Part shown: in pieces, positions 23,185-35,229 of the stretch
How the letters are laid out: each line of letters begins with the position of its first letter
Position numbering within the stretch: the stretch's first letter is position 1
Assembly (NCBI RefSeq): GCF_016801865.2
Contig: NC_068939.1
Span: 143,096,756 to 143,160,755 of the forward strand
Reading direction: 5' to 3'
DNA: 64,000 nucleotides
Origin: Culex pipiens pallens
Taxonomy: Eukaryota > Arthropoda > Insecta > Diptera > Culicidae
Notes under the pieces: generated by a model
What the model was told of the DNA's origin: nothing
Databases searched by the model: none
The model's input: only the letters and a program-made list of their open reading frames with translations
Translations under genes and position numbers: made by a program

Positions 23185-24345
23185 AATGGCATTTTTTCCA
23201 ATCAAATTCACAACTGCATTACTTCTAACTTACGTGAAATTTTCCGATGATTCCAAATATGTCAAAATTGAGACCAAAAAGTGGTGCTATGGAGGCTTAC
23301 AGGGCAAAAACTGAAAGTTTGTTGCAGAAAAATCGAAAAACTAGGAGACAAACTGCGATTGGCCAATAAGATAATACCGTAGGCTTATAGTCCATGATAT
23401 TCCCTAACTTTTGACCCACAGGAGTATGGCTGTTGGAGGCTGTTGCAAAAAGATATTAAGGTTTAAAAAAAAAAACAGTTTTAACAGTATGTCAAAGGAG
23501 GTCTCAGGCTAGTTGATCCGGAAGCAAAATCTAAGGCATTGTTCCTTAGAAATATTTTTTTGTAATTTTAATGTTCATGGCACTCCAACAGATGAAAGTT
23601 ATTTGGTAGATTTAGTTTCACAACAAAAACTTACACGTAACGCAAGAGAATGGTTAAATGAAGGGAAGGTGGTGGTTGAAAATATTGATTTCAATACTGT
23701 TAAACTGTTTTATAACTATTTTGTTTCACTTGATAGTAAAACTGCAGGTGTCGAAGGCAAAGGAACGTTGTTGATTTAGAGGATATTCTTCATTTGGAAC
23801 TCGACGAAAAAAGCATTTCAGAAAAGGCAACTTTATGGCTTGCAGTAAAAACTATTAGTGACAACTTGAGAGTATTAGAACCATCACTATTTGTGTTGAA
23901 AAAAGAAATAAGAGAGCATAGGTGGAATGAACGTAAAAACGGTAGGTTTTGTTTCGGAAGCTTATTGAACATTTGTAAAGCGCAGGGAAAGTTTTGTAAC
24001 ACGAATTATGTCTAAATAAACAAACCATGAAAACTCAAAAAAAAAAACAGTAATTTGTAAAAGCTATGAGAAAAAGTCAAACCAATCCTGGATGTCTATG
24101 GCACATTATGAAGTGCTTCAAAAGACCTTTCGAATGCATCTAAGAGAGTTGGAATTGATAAAGTTTTACGGAAATGCGAGAAATTTTAAGATTTTATATG
24201 TTTTTTGGACCTCAAACTTCAATGCCCGTTTACCCAATTTCCCTTTGTCGTAGAGGGCTCATATTTGGCATGAGTTCATCTCATGTATAGACAAACAAAC
24301 GATGAAAGTTTCATCCAAATTGGAGCACCTCGAAACGACCTGTTA
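23185..24345 (+). repeat. Family D repeat, copy interrupted by a retrocopy
   Basis: Matches 36,985-37,369 and the reverse complement of 36,255-36,840 (aatacttctaacttacgtga, gattggccaataagataata, gctgttgcaaaaagatatta, accaatcctggatgtctatg, aaagacctttcgaatgcatc, gtagagggctcatatttggc). It is split at 23,488/24,048 by a polyadenylated insertion. Removing that insertion restores the order seen at 36.5 kb. Noncoding. Confidence 0.85.
23489..24047 (+). pseudogene. Polyadenylated retrocopy inserted in family D
   Basis: The insert starts with ATGTCAAAGGAGG, ends in an A11 tract 12 bp after TCTAAATAAAC (an AATAAA signal) and is bracketed by AACAGT (23,483-23,488 and 24,046-24,051), the duplicated target base string. 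This is the signature of LINE-mediated retroposition. The frame from 23,489 has an early stop (MSKEVSG*), then runs 90 codons (GTPTDESYLVDLVSQQKL, EWLNEGKVVVENID) to a stop at 23,777. A shifted frame continues (KATLWLAVKTISDNLRVLEP, KKEIREHRWNERK) to TAA at 24,013. It has therefore decayed from a longer protein. I do not recognise the parent gene. Codon composition is AT-rich like the surroundings. Confidence 0.7.
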
Positions 24346-26947
24346 CACATTGGTGAAAAACTCGCTCTTATCCATGTTAATTATTTTGGCAGGGTGATGT
24401 ATTAGAATGATGCCTTGAAGTTAGCATCGGCATTGGTCTGTGAAAAATTTGTTGTTATATTGACCAAAAACCCATATAGGTGAGCCGAGGTACCCCAACG
24501 GAATCCGGAATATCTCCGGTAAAAGTTGACCATATTTGTCCCCCATCTGACAGTTAAAAATATAGACAAATCTGGATCTTTTGCAACCGGAAGCATCCAA
24601 ATTGGTCAATTCTATCAAAAGCTGTGAGATTTTTTAGAAGAAAAAAATAGGGTCAAATGACTACCCGAGCGTTCAGCCACTAGTGTCTCCCTTTTATTTA
24701 CAAGGACTTCGCCGCCATGGGCTCCTAAGTGAATGAAAGTATGGTACGGCAAGGGGCGAATGCGCCGAATAACCATTCTTAAACTTAGAAATATTAGGAA
24801 TTGACGGGTGGGACAAGTTATCGCCGAACGATAAACTGATTGCCGGTCACTTAGTTTTTACATTGTTGTTTTGCAACTTCGCAGTCTCCAGTTTTTACAT
24901 TGGTCGGCCGAGACTCGCCAACAGTCAAGTGACAAATTGTTCATTGCGGCTTAAAATTGACGTGGTCTTAGCTTCGGTGGCTGCCCGAAGGTGCAGAAAC
25001 TGAAAGAAATGTTTATAGATTGTGAATTGCAACCAGTACTAAAGTCCAAGCTGGTAGGAGTGGTGCCGCTGAATGTGTCAATGGAAATATTTTCTTTCAT
25101 TTTATGGAGGCTTGATTTTTGTGTTTTTTTTCTGATTAAGTTAGTGGAAGTTAAAATTCTCTGAATCTGTTATGGAAATTATTTTTTTGTGATTTTGGCT
25201 TCTTAACCTCTGGCTGGCTGGCTAAATTTCTTTTTCGATTTTTTTTTTATTTTTCTCGTGTTCAGGAGGTTTTGAGCAACTTTTGTTCTACGAAAAATTT
25301 TACTTCTCTTGTTTTATGTTTTTCTTGTTTTATTTTTAGTTTTTTAATTTGCATTTATCTTGTTTAGTTTATGTTTGTTTTTGGTAGTATTTGGCCTATT
25401 CTACCACCTCCTATCATTACATTTTGACTATCTAATTTTTTATGTTTTTAAAGTCACTTTTTCAATTTTTTGCTTGTTTTTCACATTTTCTGCTATATTA
25501 TGGCATCATTATCATTTTAATTGTAAAAAAATGCGTAGAGGCATAGTCTGAGACACTACAAAAATTACTGCATACTTCTTTTTACTTAAAATATAGGTAA
25601 TGTTAGTAAAAAACACGGCCAAAGTTGACCCCTAAAAAAATGACATTTTCAAAAACATTGACAAAGTCACATAAAACAAGTCTTACTTCCAACCGATACA
25701 TTTTCTAAAATTTTAAGAGTGCTTCTTTCCAATGTTCCGTCTAAAGGTGGTAATATGTCATTTGATATTTCATGACCAAGTTAATTGACCAAAAGAGCAA
25801 TTTTCTTTTAACGACGTGTTGTACATCCAAGTTATCAGGGCGGCATGCCCTCTGGAGTATGCCTGCAGCGTTGCAAAGTCAGGAACTATCCACTGTTAGG
25901 GTTTCCTCGGCGATGTCACTTCAGGTACTTACTTCGGGACACTTTTGCACCTTACTCACTGGACTTTTACTTTTGACTATAACTGGACTCCACTTGTATT
26001 TCTTTCTGAGGGAAACACGTTGGTAGGATGATCTTCGAACTTAATATTATTGAATCTTCAACAGGGTTTTGTTCCAGGTTGGATAAGTTACAGTAGCAAT
26101 GTATGAATCACCTTATGCTTGATCATGTTACGTTAGCATTCGATATCTACGTAGAGAAATTTCATGACCGAGTGCATCCCTTCGATGTCCCAGTTTATTA
26201 ATTAATTGATCTGATCTTCTCCTAGAATTCGACATGTACCCCAAAGGGTCAAATTGTTACGCGGGTTACCTAATTTTCAAGCAACACTTAGATGTCCTGA
26301 GATTTCTAATCATTCTTTCCAGATGTACCGTTATTCTTCTATGGATCTTTAAGAGCTGTTGAACGTATTTGTAACGTTCTCGTCTATTCCTCCTGTAGGA
26401 TCTAAAAGGATGGCATACTAAAAATGAGTAAACCACGCCTTCTATTTAGTTGACATTATGTAGTCCAAGCAGATGCCAGACATTCTTGGAAATTGATCGT
26501 ACTATCTCGCCCGATTCTTCGCACTTTCTACATCTTGTGTGCTGATAACAATCAATTCTTTGTATCCTCGCTTATGTTTTGCTGTGACGCCACTTGATTT
26601 TGACCTTGATTCTACAAATGTTGTGACTTCTCGCGACACTTGCACTTCGTTTTGGTCATCGATATTGAGTTTGTGTTTTACTAGGCTGATTCCAAATAAT
26701 TATTACTTTCGCGCGGCGACACGACGAAAACATTTTCTTTAAACAAACCGGAATTTGCAAATGATATTAAACTTTACCATTCGAGTAAAATTCGTAAATT
26801 TTGAAGGTCGTACAAGCCGGTTCAAGATATACCATAAGAGAATGAGGCGATTTACTAATTGGGTCCTTACGGCGGTTTTATTTTCTTCTTTGCATTTCTT
26901 TCTCTCCCCCGATGAACAGACTGCGCTGCCCTTGGTCCACATTCCAG
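24346..26947. other. Noncoding region upstream of FAR exon 1
   Basis: 24,660-24,790 contains a GC-rich, repeat-looking block (gacttcgccgccatgggctc). 25,080-25,545 is very T-rich. 25,770-26,740 is moderately complex and has no convincing gene. The end of this stretch is a pyrimidine-rich tract with splice acceptor CACATTCCAG at 26,938-26,947, so at least the last part is probably FAR intron 1. Confidence 0.6.
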
Positions 26948-26975
26948 CTTGTCGTACTTGAGGCGCCACAGTGCG

Positions 26976-29146
26976 ATGGACCAGCCGTCGCCTCCGCCAA
27001 CCATGCACCGCAGCATCCCGGATACCTATGCGGGCCGGACGCTGTTCATAACCGGTGCGACGGGTTTCATGGGCAAAGTCCTGGTGGAGAAGCTGCTGCG
27101 GGACTGCCCGGAGCTCAAGTGCATCTACCTGTTGATCCGCACAAAGCGGGGCGTGGACGCGGCCCAGCGCAAGGACGAATACCTGAAGCATCTGGTGTTC
27201 GATCGGATCCGCGAGACGAACCGGGCCCAGCTGGACAAGATCCGGCTCGTGCGGGGGGACATCCTGGAGGACGACCTGGACATGGCGAACGGCGATCAGG
27301 CCGAGCTGGCGGAGAACGTCGAGGTGGTGTTCCACTGTGCGGCCAACGTGCGCTTCGACCAGGAGCTGAAACAGGCCGTCAACTACAACCTGAACGGAAC
27401 GCTGCGGGTTCTGCGGCTGGCCGAACGCATGAAGCGGCTGGTGGCGTTTGTGCACGTGTCTACGGCGTTCTGCCAGTGTAACGAAGCCGTCGTGGAGGAA
27501 CGGGCGTATCCGGCGCCCCACAGCCCGCTGGGCATCTCCAAGCTGGCCGACCTGGTCGACAGCAAGGTGCTGGATCTGGTGACGCCAAGGTAAGAGTGAT
27601 TTTTGTGTAGCATGCTGAAATCCTTACCGCATTTCGAGATTGCTTGGGCATTACGTTTAATTTGGTAACGCTGAAAGGTGTTGCAATTAAAGGAAAATGA
27701 TAGAAACGCATGGTGGGTCAAAACGCAATTTAGCTAAGTCCACGACTTAGATGTCGCCGTCAAAATCGATGTCGCCGTCAAAGTGTTTGTCTCGGTTGAG
27801 TTATTGTGTCATTGTAACGTTTGTCTGTGTTATGTTGTGTGTTTGTTTGTGTGAATCTGATGCTCAACCCTTGTAAAACCCGTAATATTTTTGCTTTAAA
27901 CAGAAACTCAAGGCTTAGAACATAACTGTTACCATTTGGAGCAAATCTGTACGCGGGAACACATGCTTTGGTCTTAGTGGCTTGTAAGTGTTTGCAAAGT
28001 ATTGTCCTTAAACCGTACGAGTGTCAAGTACTTTAGTGAGTTAACCGCTCTACGATATTACCATTCCAGCATGCTCGACAATTTACCAGATACTTACTCC
28101 TACACAAAGGCACTCACCGAAGATCTGGTCAACGGGATCCGCGATCGATTACCGATCGCCATCGCAAGGCCTACGATCGTCATTGCGGCATGGAAGGAAC
28201 CGGTGCCCGGGTGGATCGAGGGAACCAACGGCCCGACCGGGCTGATAATTGGTTGTGGTCGAGGCGTTGTTCGTACGATGCACTGCAATCCGGACTACGA
28301 TACGCACGTCATGCCGGTGGATGTAACGATGAACGCGGTGATCATACTCGGTGCGGAACGCATCAACGCGGGTTTGGATGGGAATGCGCTGTTCTGCAAC
28401 ATTTCCTCCGACAACGTGAATCCAATCGCATGGGGAAAATCTGTACAAGTTTGTGGTGAGAAGGTGCTTCAGAATCCACTCTGCTTCTCGTTGTGGTATC
28501 CAGACGGATCGATCAAGTCCAACTACGTTCACCACATGATCTGTGTCGTCCTGTTCCATTACTTGCCGGCCTATCTGATAGACTTCTTGCTTGTTGTGTT
28601 CCGGAGGGAACCATTGTAGGTTGATCCCATCTTGTATCCCAATAACCCCTAATAAAAGTTCTACTTTCCAGCTTGGTCAAAGTGCAGAAGAAGATCTCCC
28701 AGGGCCTGGACATGCTTCAGTACTACACCACCAAGCAGTGGGTGTTCAAAAATGACCAAATGTACGCAATGTATAATCGACTGTCCGCAAAAGATCAGGA
28801 CACCTTCTTCTTAGACATAACGCACTTGGATTATTCAACGTATTTCCTCGACTACGTGCTTGGTATTCGGCAGTACGTGCTCAAGGAACCTCCGGAGACC
28901 TTGCCAAGAGCAAAAAGACTGCTACGAAAGTGAGATTTAAATTTGACCTTTGTGGAGACTTCCTACTATACTGACTTTCCTTCCAGATTGTACATCATGG
29001 ATAAAGTGGTGCAAGTGGCGTTCTACACGTTGATCCTGTGGTTGATTTGGTCCTACTGGAAAATCGTGATCGGTCCGATTCAGCTCGTGCTCGACACAAG
29101 TATCGAAGCCATTAACAACTCTATTGCAAGAGAAAGAAGACCATAA
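26976..29146 (+). CDS. Fatty acyl-CoA reductase (wat/FAR family), four coding exons
   Basis: Reduces long-chain acyl-CoA to fatty alcohol with NADPH at the ER membrane (family knowledge). Exons are 26,948-27,589 (ATG 26,976), 28,070-28,615, 28,672-28,929 and 28,987-29,146; all introns are GT-AG (480, 56 and 57 bp). The product is 525 aa, the family length. The Rossmann motif TGATGFMGK lies at residues 26-34, the catalytic YSYTK (YxxxK) at 214-218, and the male-sterility/FAR_C domain (KISQGLDMLQYYTTKQWVF) in exon 3. Hydrophobic segments fall at about 362-382 and at the C terminus about 480-497. A downstream Met at 27,003 (MHRSIPDTYAG) is an alternative start. Poly(A) signal at 29,201. High GC and third-position bias mark it clearly against AT-rich flanks. 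Exon 1 may also splice to the cassette at 34,152. Confidence 0.93.
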
Positions 29147-29200
29147 ACTTGGTTTAGCAGGAAATTGATATTTGTTATTCCGCCAATTGTGAATTTTTCG

Positions 29201-29206
29201 AATAAA
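29201..29206 (+). terminator. Poly(A) signal AATAAA of the FAR gene
   Basis: AATAAA occurs 55 bp after the FAR stop codon, a usual distance for cleavage and polyadenylation in compact insect genes. Confidence 0.6.
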
Positions 29207-29755
29207 TTTAAATTTAAATCTTGTTTCATTATGGTTTTAAAGTTAAGGTATAAAGTTGAAGTAATTGTTGATCTTAGAGTTAGAATTAGAAAATTGAAAA
29301 CAAAGTTGATAACAATGTCCACGGCTGATATTATTGATCCACGGCACGATACCCGAGCAGGTGAAAATAACTGTAAACGTTGAAGTTATGTTACTGTCAA
29401 GAGGTCAGGACTTGGTATTAAATCACCCAGATTGGCTGTTGTAAAAATACAAAATAATAACAGAGATTTGTTCGAAAAATAACTCACTCTGTTATCAACA
29501 GACAAAAAAATGTTCTCCGATATCAGACACTAAAATGTTCCCGAAAGCTCAATTCGCTATTGGTGAAATACAGTCGTGCATCGGTTTAGCACCGCATATG
29601 GGGGATGCAAAACAGAGGCATGCATAACTGAGGCACAGAGCTTATGGGATTCTGGTTATATGGGAGACATTGGTTATAATCCTATGAAAAATCATCCAAA
29701 CTTCAAAAAATTAAAGTGTTTGGAAATCAGGATGACGTTAACTATCCATTGCTAT
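29207..29755. other. Noncoding spacer
   Basis: AT-rich; no gene or family match seen. Confidence 0.5.
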
Positions 29756-30242
29756 TATGCATTCCAATCGAAGGCTGGAGAAAACCGAGCGAGGAGCGAA
29801 GGCAAATAAAGAACAAAGGGTGGCCACCAACACCACCAACATGCTGGTGCAGCGCCTGTTGGAGTGAGCAAGTGCTGCCAGGAAACTTTCGCTATAAATG
29901 CTACTTTTCGTGAGTGTTCGCTTAAAATTTCATCAATTTTGGCAGCACTAAGCAGACCCAAAAGAGCGCTGGAAGAAAAAAAGAACTAAGCTGAAAATAG
30001 AAAAATGGGCGTGGCCCAATGCACTCGACTGATTAGAATGCATTTTTGAAATATTTTTTTTTAATGCTTGTAAAAGGAATAGCATAACTATTAATAAAAG
30101 TGAAAATAAACAGATATGTTCACAAAAAGTTGCTCTACTCGTTGGTGTACTTGGTTTTAGTGAATTTCAAGGAACAATCCAGATTATCCAGCATCATTCA
30201 AACACGACCGCTTATTAGGCTTAAAATGGGCATATTTCCCCT
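29756..30242 (+). repeat. Family B repeat, copy 2
   Basis: Same order and orientation as 18,766-19,195, with a 27-bp extra segment (aacatgctggtgcag...) within the ccaccaacaccacc region. The minus-strand peptide of copy 1 remains open here (AAKIDEILSEHSRKVAFI, KVSWQHLLTPTGAAPACWWC). The left boundary is GCATTCCAATC. Confidence 0.85.
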
Positions 30243-30379
30243 ATTTCTGTATTTTGAAAATGCATTTTTTTTCTCGAAAAAAAACCCTCAACATTTATGT
30301 TATTACAGTATGGGTATCAAATGATCGGGATTTTTTTAAACATTTTGAAAGTATTAACGCATTTTTTGAAATACTCAGA

Positions 30380-30700
30380 ATTTTCACAAAAATACGTATT
30401 TTCGATAAAATAAATGATAAAATAAATGTCAATGCAAATAGAAGTCTAATCAACTCAAAACAATCTAAAATGCCTTTTTCTGCATTGATAATCATTTTTA
30501 GCTTGTTTGGGCTCGTTTAAAAATATTTTGAACTTTTATGAAATTACAATGTTCAGCACCGCAAAAACTTTTTTTTCTCGCAAAAATAAAATTTTCGTCA
30601 TTACTAAGAAATTTTGGAACTTATGATTGCAAAACAACTGGACAGGTGTATAATGCACTTTAAAACACTTTTTTTTTATTCAAATGTTGATACCGTTACC
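30380..30700 (+). repeat. Family G repeat, copy 1
   Basis: Matches 62,395-62,650 in the same orientation (ctgcattgataatca, cttatgattgcaaaacaact, ggacaggtgtataatgca, attcaaatgttga). Noncoding, AT-rich, roughly 75-80% similar by eye. Confidence 0.7.
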
Positions 30701-30976
30701 AGAAATTTCAAATTTTTTACTTTTTTATTTATACATAGCACCCCCCCACCCCACGCCCCCAACCTTGACTTGGGTCAGAGTTGAGGGACATAAACTTCAA
30801 AAATATTTGCAAAGGCCTAAATACTAAAAAAAATCACAAAACTACGTATTTTCGCAAAAATACCTAAAATATCAGTCTTTTACAATATGATATGGCTGTT
30901 TTGGCTTAGCGTCGTATGTCGAAAAAATTCTCCAAATTTCAGTTTTTTACAATATGCCAAGACGGGGGCTCAAATG

Positions 30977-31035
30977 CATACATACAATACATACATACAT
31001 AAATACATACATACATACAATACATACATACATAA
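30977..31035. repeat. (ATAC)n microsatellite
   Basis: ATAC tetramers interrupted by occasional extra A's, about 60 bp. Confidence 0.9.
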
Positions 31036-32591
31036 ATTCAATTTTGGGACATTCACTTGCTTTCGTTAAGAAATTGAAAAAAAAACATATTCAAATTTCA
31101 AGGCCTACTATGCAATGTACTGTTGAAAATTGATGGTTAAGTAAAACATTTGCTATGCAATACAGAGCTTTCCAACTTAAAAATGTGATATCTCAAGAAA
31201 TATTCAATTTACCCTGAGGTTTTGATTGAATTTAATGTAAAAAACTCTCAGCAATCGAATGCAATTGTCAGTTTTCCCGTAAGTGCTCGTCTAAAGGGTT
31301 AAAAATGCATTTTAAAACTTAAAGCGCAAAATTTTCATATCTGGCAACACTTTACGTAAATTTTGAGTACGCCATTCGATTCTACGTCAAAAAATCTTCA
31401 AATATGCATACCCAAAAGTTCACTTTTTGTAAACTTTTCTCTTAGCAAAATGCATTTTAAAAATGAGGTTTTTCAAAATTCTCAGAAAAAGAGGGGGGCG
31501 CCACGGGCGCGGGGGTGGACCAAATGTCACCAAACTTGGGATTCTTTGTTTTTGGGGCAAAAACAACCCCCATGCCAAATATGAGCAGATTTGGTGAAGG
31601 TCGATGTTGGACGCGTGGTCACTTGGGATGGAATGACCCTTATATAATTCAAATATTAGCTTGGTTCCAATTCAACATTACTGCATAGAATCAGTAATTT
31701 TTTGCTGACGGCTTGTTCAACATTTGAAAAAATATTAAATTTAATATTTCACCAGGCAAAACCTGAAACCTGAACCTGAACCTGAAAAAAATATTTGAAA
31801 GTATCCAAAGTTCTAGTAATTAAGAATATTAAAATGTTTCGTTTTGCAATTTTTGAAAATTTTCTAACAAATTATTGGTTAATTTGGGAGGTATATAAAT
31901 CATTTTAAAAAACCGTTTTCAAAGTTTTTAATTTTTATTTTCGGTATTTTTTTTATATTTCTAGCCATATTAAGATAAATAAAACATAATAACAAATTGG
32001 GTTATGGTCACTTGGAATATTTTCTAACAATATAAACAATTTAAAAAAAATCAGCTTTCATATTTTTTACCTTTTATTCAAAAAAAATTGGTAATATTGG
32101 CCAAAATAATGTCCAGGATAAATTGGTCACAATTTTGTCGTAGTTAAGGTAATATTTAATAATAAAAAATAATAACAAATTTTATTATGACTGCTGATTG
32201 TTTTTTTAAAGTTGAAATAGCACATGAATAAAGCTATGCGAGAGTTCAATGATTTGATCATTTTCAATGTACCATAACTTGAGTTGTTATTGTCTTACTC
32301 TTAGGCATTCTCTCATAAGATCTGTTGCAAACAAGATTTTTAGCCTATGTAGACTGCCCGGGTAGTCCATCAGAAATGATTAATTTGATCAATTCATGTG
32401 AACTATTTTTTCAAACTTTTTTCAAACAAACAAAAAATGCATACGAATCGAAAACTTTAATTTTTCAAAGAATTTGTACATAAAACTAACTAGAACTTGA
32501 AAAATTTACACATTCTGTTTTTTACGGATGCTTTTAATATTATGGAAAAACGAGGCTTTATCTTTTTTTGCGCAAACAAACTTTCATCATA
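31036..32591. other. AT-rich noncoding stretch
   Basis: A GC-rich block at 31,480-31,630 (gggggcgccacgggcgcggg; tcaccaaacttgggattctt) looks like part of a dispersed repeat. A short CCTGAA minisatellite lies at about 31,757-31,785. No gene recognised. Confidence 0.6.
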
Positions 32592-33965
32592 GAGCAGTTC
32601 TCTATGGAATCGGTCTTTTTTCTTTAATTTTAATATTTGTATTTTTTAATCCGGCTGAAACTTTTTTGGTGCCTTCGGTATGCTCAACGAAGCCATTTTG
32701 CATCATTAGTTTGTCCGTATAATTTTCCATACAAATTTGGCAGCTGTTCATACAAAAATGATATGTGAAAATTCAAAAATCTGTATCTTTTGAAGGAATT
32801 TTTTGATCGATTTGGTGTCTTCGGCAAAGTTGTAGGTATGGATATGGACTACACTGAAAAAAAATGATACACGGTAAAAATTTTTTTGGTGATTTTTAAT
32901 TTAACTTTTTGTCACTAAAACTTGATTTGCAAAAAAACACTATTTTTAATTTTTTTTATTTTTTGATATGTTTAAGAGGACATAAAATGCCAACTTTTCT
33001 GAAATTTCCAGAATGGGCAAAAAATCTTTGACCGAGTTATGATTTTTTGAATCAATACAGATTTTTTCAAAAAATCGAAATATTGGTCGCAAAAATTTTT
33101 CAACTTCATTTTTCGATGTAAAATCGAATTTGCAATCAAAAAGTACTTTAGTGAATTTTTGATAAAGTGCACCGTTTTCAAGTTATAACCATTTTTAGGT
33201 AACTTTTTTGAAAATAGTCGCAGTTATTCATTTTTTAAAAATAGTGCCCATGTTTGCCCACTTTTGAAAAACATATTTTTGAAAAGCTGAGAAAATTCTC
33301 TATATTTTGCTTTTTCGGACTTTGTTGATTCGAACCTTAGTTGCTGAGATATTGCCATGCATAGGTAAAAAAACAGGAAAATTGATGTTTTCTAAGTCTC
33401 ACCCAAACAACCCACCATTTTCTAATGTCGATATCTCAGCAACTATACGTCCGATTTACAATGTTAAAACATGAAACATTCGTGAAATTTTCCGATCTCT
33501 TCGAAAAAAATATTTTCAAAAATTTAAATTCAAGACTAACATTTCAAATGGCCGTAATATTAAATGTTTGGTCCGTTTGAAATGTTAGTCCTCTAAAACA
33601 TATCAAAAAATAAAAAAAAATAAAATAGTGTTTTTTTGCAAATCAAGTTTTAGTGACAAAAAGTTAAATTAATAATCACCAAAATTTTTTTACCGTGTAT
33701 CATTTTTTTCAGTGTAGTCCATATCCATACCTACAACTTTGCCGAAGACACCAAATCGATCAAAAAATTCCTTCAAAAGATACAGATTTTTGAATTTTCC
33801 CATATCATATTTGTATGGACAGCTGCCAAATTTGTATGGAAAATTATATGGACAAACTAATGATGCAAAATGGCTTCTTTGGGCATACCGAAGGCACCAA
33901 AAAAGTTTCAGCCGGATTAAAAAATACAAAAAAAATCGAATGACCGAAATCTCAGAGAATTGCTC
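32592..33965. mobile_element. Family C inverted-repeat element, copy 1 (1,374 bp)
   Basis: The left end GAGCAGTTCTCTATGGAATC and right end (reverse complement GAGCAATTCTCTGAGATTTC) are inverted repeats that continue inward for hundreds of bases, through cttcggcaaagttgtaggta and acaaatttggcagctgt. CATA flanks both ends (32,588-32,591 and 33,966-33,969), a possible 4-bp target duplication. The right arm lacks about 500 bp present in the left. No transposase. Blocks of this family are dispersed (53,080-53,330; 57,690-57,870; 61,600-61,700). Confidence 0.8.
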
Positions 33966-34151
33966 CATAGTACCATAGCTCAAAGTCGAAGTTTTTGATT
34001 ACGGTGTTTGTGAATGACTCCTCGTTAAAGGAGGGCACGCCCCCTCCCCCCCTTCTGGTACCGCCAGTCATTTTTTATTTCAGAGGGTAGCCCTAAGGAA
34101 GGCCGGATTTGGACCACACTAATAAACAAACTTAAAACAAAATCATTCCAG
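33966..34151 (+). other. Intron end before the FAR C-terminal cassette 2
   Basis: Ends with AAATCATTCCAG, a good acceptor at 34,150-34,151. A second acceptor-like TTTTTATTTCAG ends at 34,084. No exon resembling the FAR Rossmann exon is present between 29,147 and here. Confidence 0.6.
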
Positions 34152-35229
34152 CCTGCTCAACAATCTGCCCAACACGTACGCCTACACCAAAGCCTTAACC
34201 GAAGATCTCGTTAACGGGTTCCGCGATCGGCTTCCGGTCGCGATCGCCCGACCAACGGTGGTCATCGCCGCCTGGAGGGAACCCATTCCCGGCTGGATCG
34301 AGGGAACGCACGGCCCAACCGGACTGATGATTGGCGGCGGTCGTGGCGTCATCCGAACCATGCACTGCAACCCGGAGTACGATTCCGGCCTGATGCCGGT
34401 GGACGTAACGATGAACGGGGTGATCATCCTGGGCGCGGAACGCATCAACACCGGGTTCCAGCAGAACACGCTCTTTTGCAACATCGCCTCGGGCAACGTT
34501 AATCCGATCACGTGGGGCGACGCGCTCGAAGCTGGCCGCAAAAAGCTGTACGACAATCCGCTCTGCTTTTCCCTGTGGTATCCGGACGGTTCGATCAAGT
34601 CCAACTACTTGTACCACATGCTCTGCGTAGTCTTGTTCCATTATCTGCCGGCCTATCTAATTGATTTCTTGCTGATTATACTCCGAAGGAAACCATTGTA
34701 AGTAAACCTCAACCCCACGATCAACCCTATAACCACAATCCCTCCCCCACTTCCAGCATGATCAAAATCCAGAAGAAGATCTCCCAGGGCCTGAACGTGC
34801 TCCAGTACTACACCACCAAGCAGTGGGTGTTCAACAACGACCGCATGTGCGCCATGTACGGCCGCCTGTCCGAGAAGGACCGGCAAACGTTCTTCTTCGA
34901 CATGAGCGCCCTGGATTGGCCCAGCTATTTCCGGGACTACATCCTCGGGGTGCGGCAGTACGTCCTCAAGGAACCACCGGCGACGCTGCCCAAGGCCAGG
35001 AGGCTGCTTAGAAAGTGAGTTGCAGGTTTTTGGGAAAATTCGTGAAATTAATCAACCTTCCCGTTTTAGATTGTACATCATGGACAAATTGGTGCAAGCG
35101 GCGATCTACGCGTTGATACTGTGGCTGGTTTGGTCCTACTGGGACGTTGTGATTGGTTCGATTCAGTTTGTGCTCGATAGTAGCGTCGATGGCGTTAGGA
35201 AAGCCTTTGTTCGAGGAACACGGGCTTAG
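34152..35229 (+). CDS. Fatty acyl-CoA reductase C-terminal cassette 2 (three exons, no own first exon)
   Basis: Exons are 34,152-34,697 (546 nt), 34,757-35,014 (258 nt) and 35,070-35,229 (160 nt, stop TAG): the same lengths and phases as exons 2-4 of the neighbouring FAR. It keeps YAYTK (the YxxxK site), the GWIEGTHGPTGL, PVDVTMNGVI and CFSLWYPDGSIKSNY stretches, the FAR_C block KISQGLNVLQYYTTKQWVF and a C-terminal membrane segment. Protein similarity to cassette 1 is roughly 75-80% while the DNA has diverged, so it has been under selection. The N-terminal NADPH-binding exon is missing upstream. The first base (C) completes the split Ser codon left by exon 1 at 27,589, so exon 1 could splice to either cassette. 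Alternatives are a tandem gene whose first exon was lost, or a misassembly. Confidence 0.85.

Noticed and set aside
26240..26270. TGTTACGCGGG sequence after a purine-rich tract as an LTR border
   Set aside because: No second LTR, primer binding site or polyprotein frame within reach.
30977..31035. Regular spaced repeats considered as a CRISPR array
   Set aside because: A simple ATAC microsatellite in eukaryotic DNA; no spacers.
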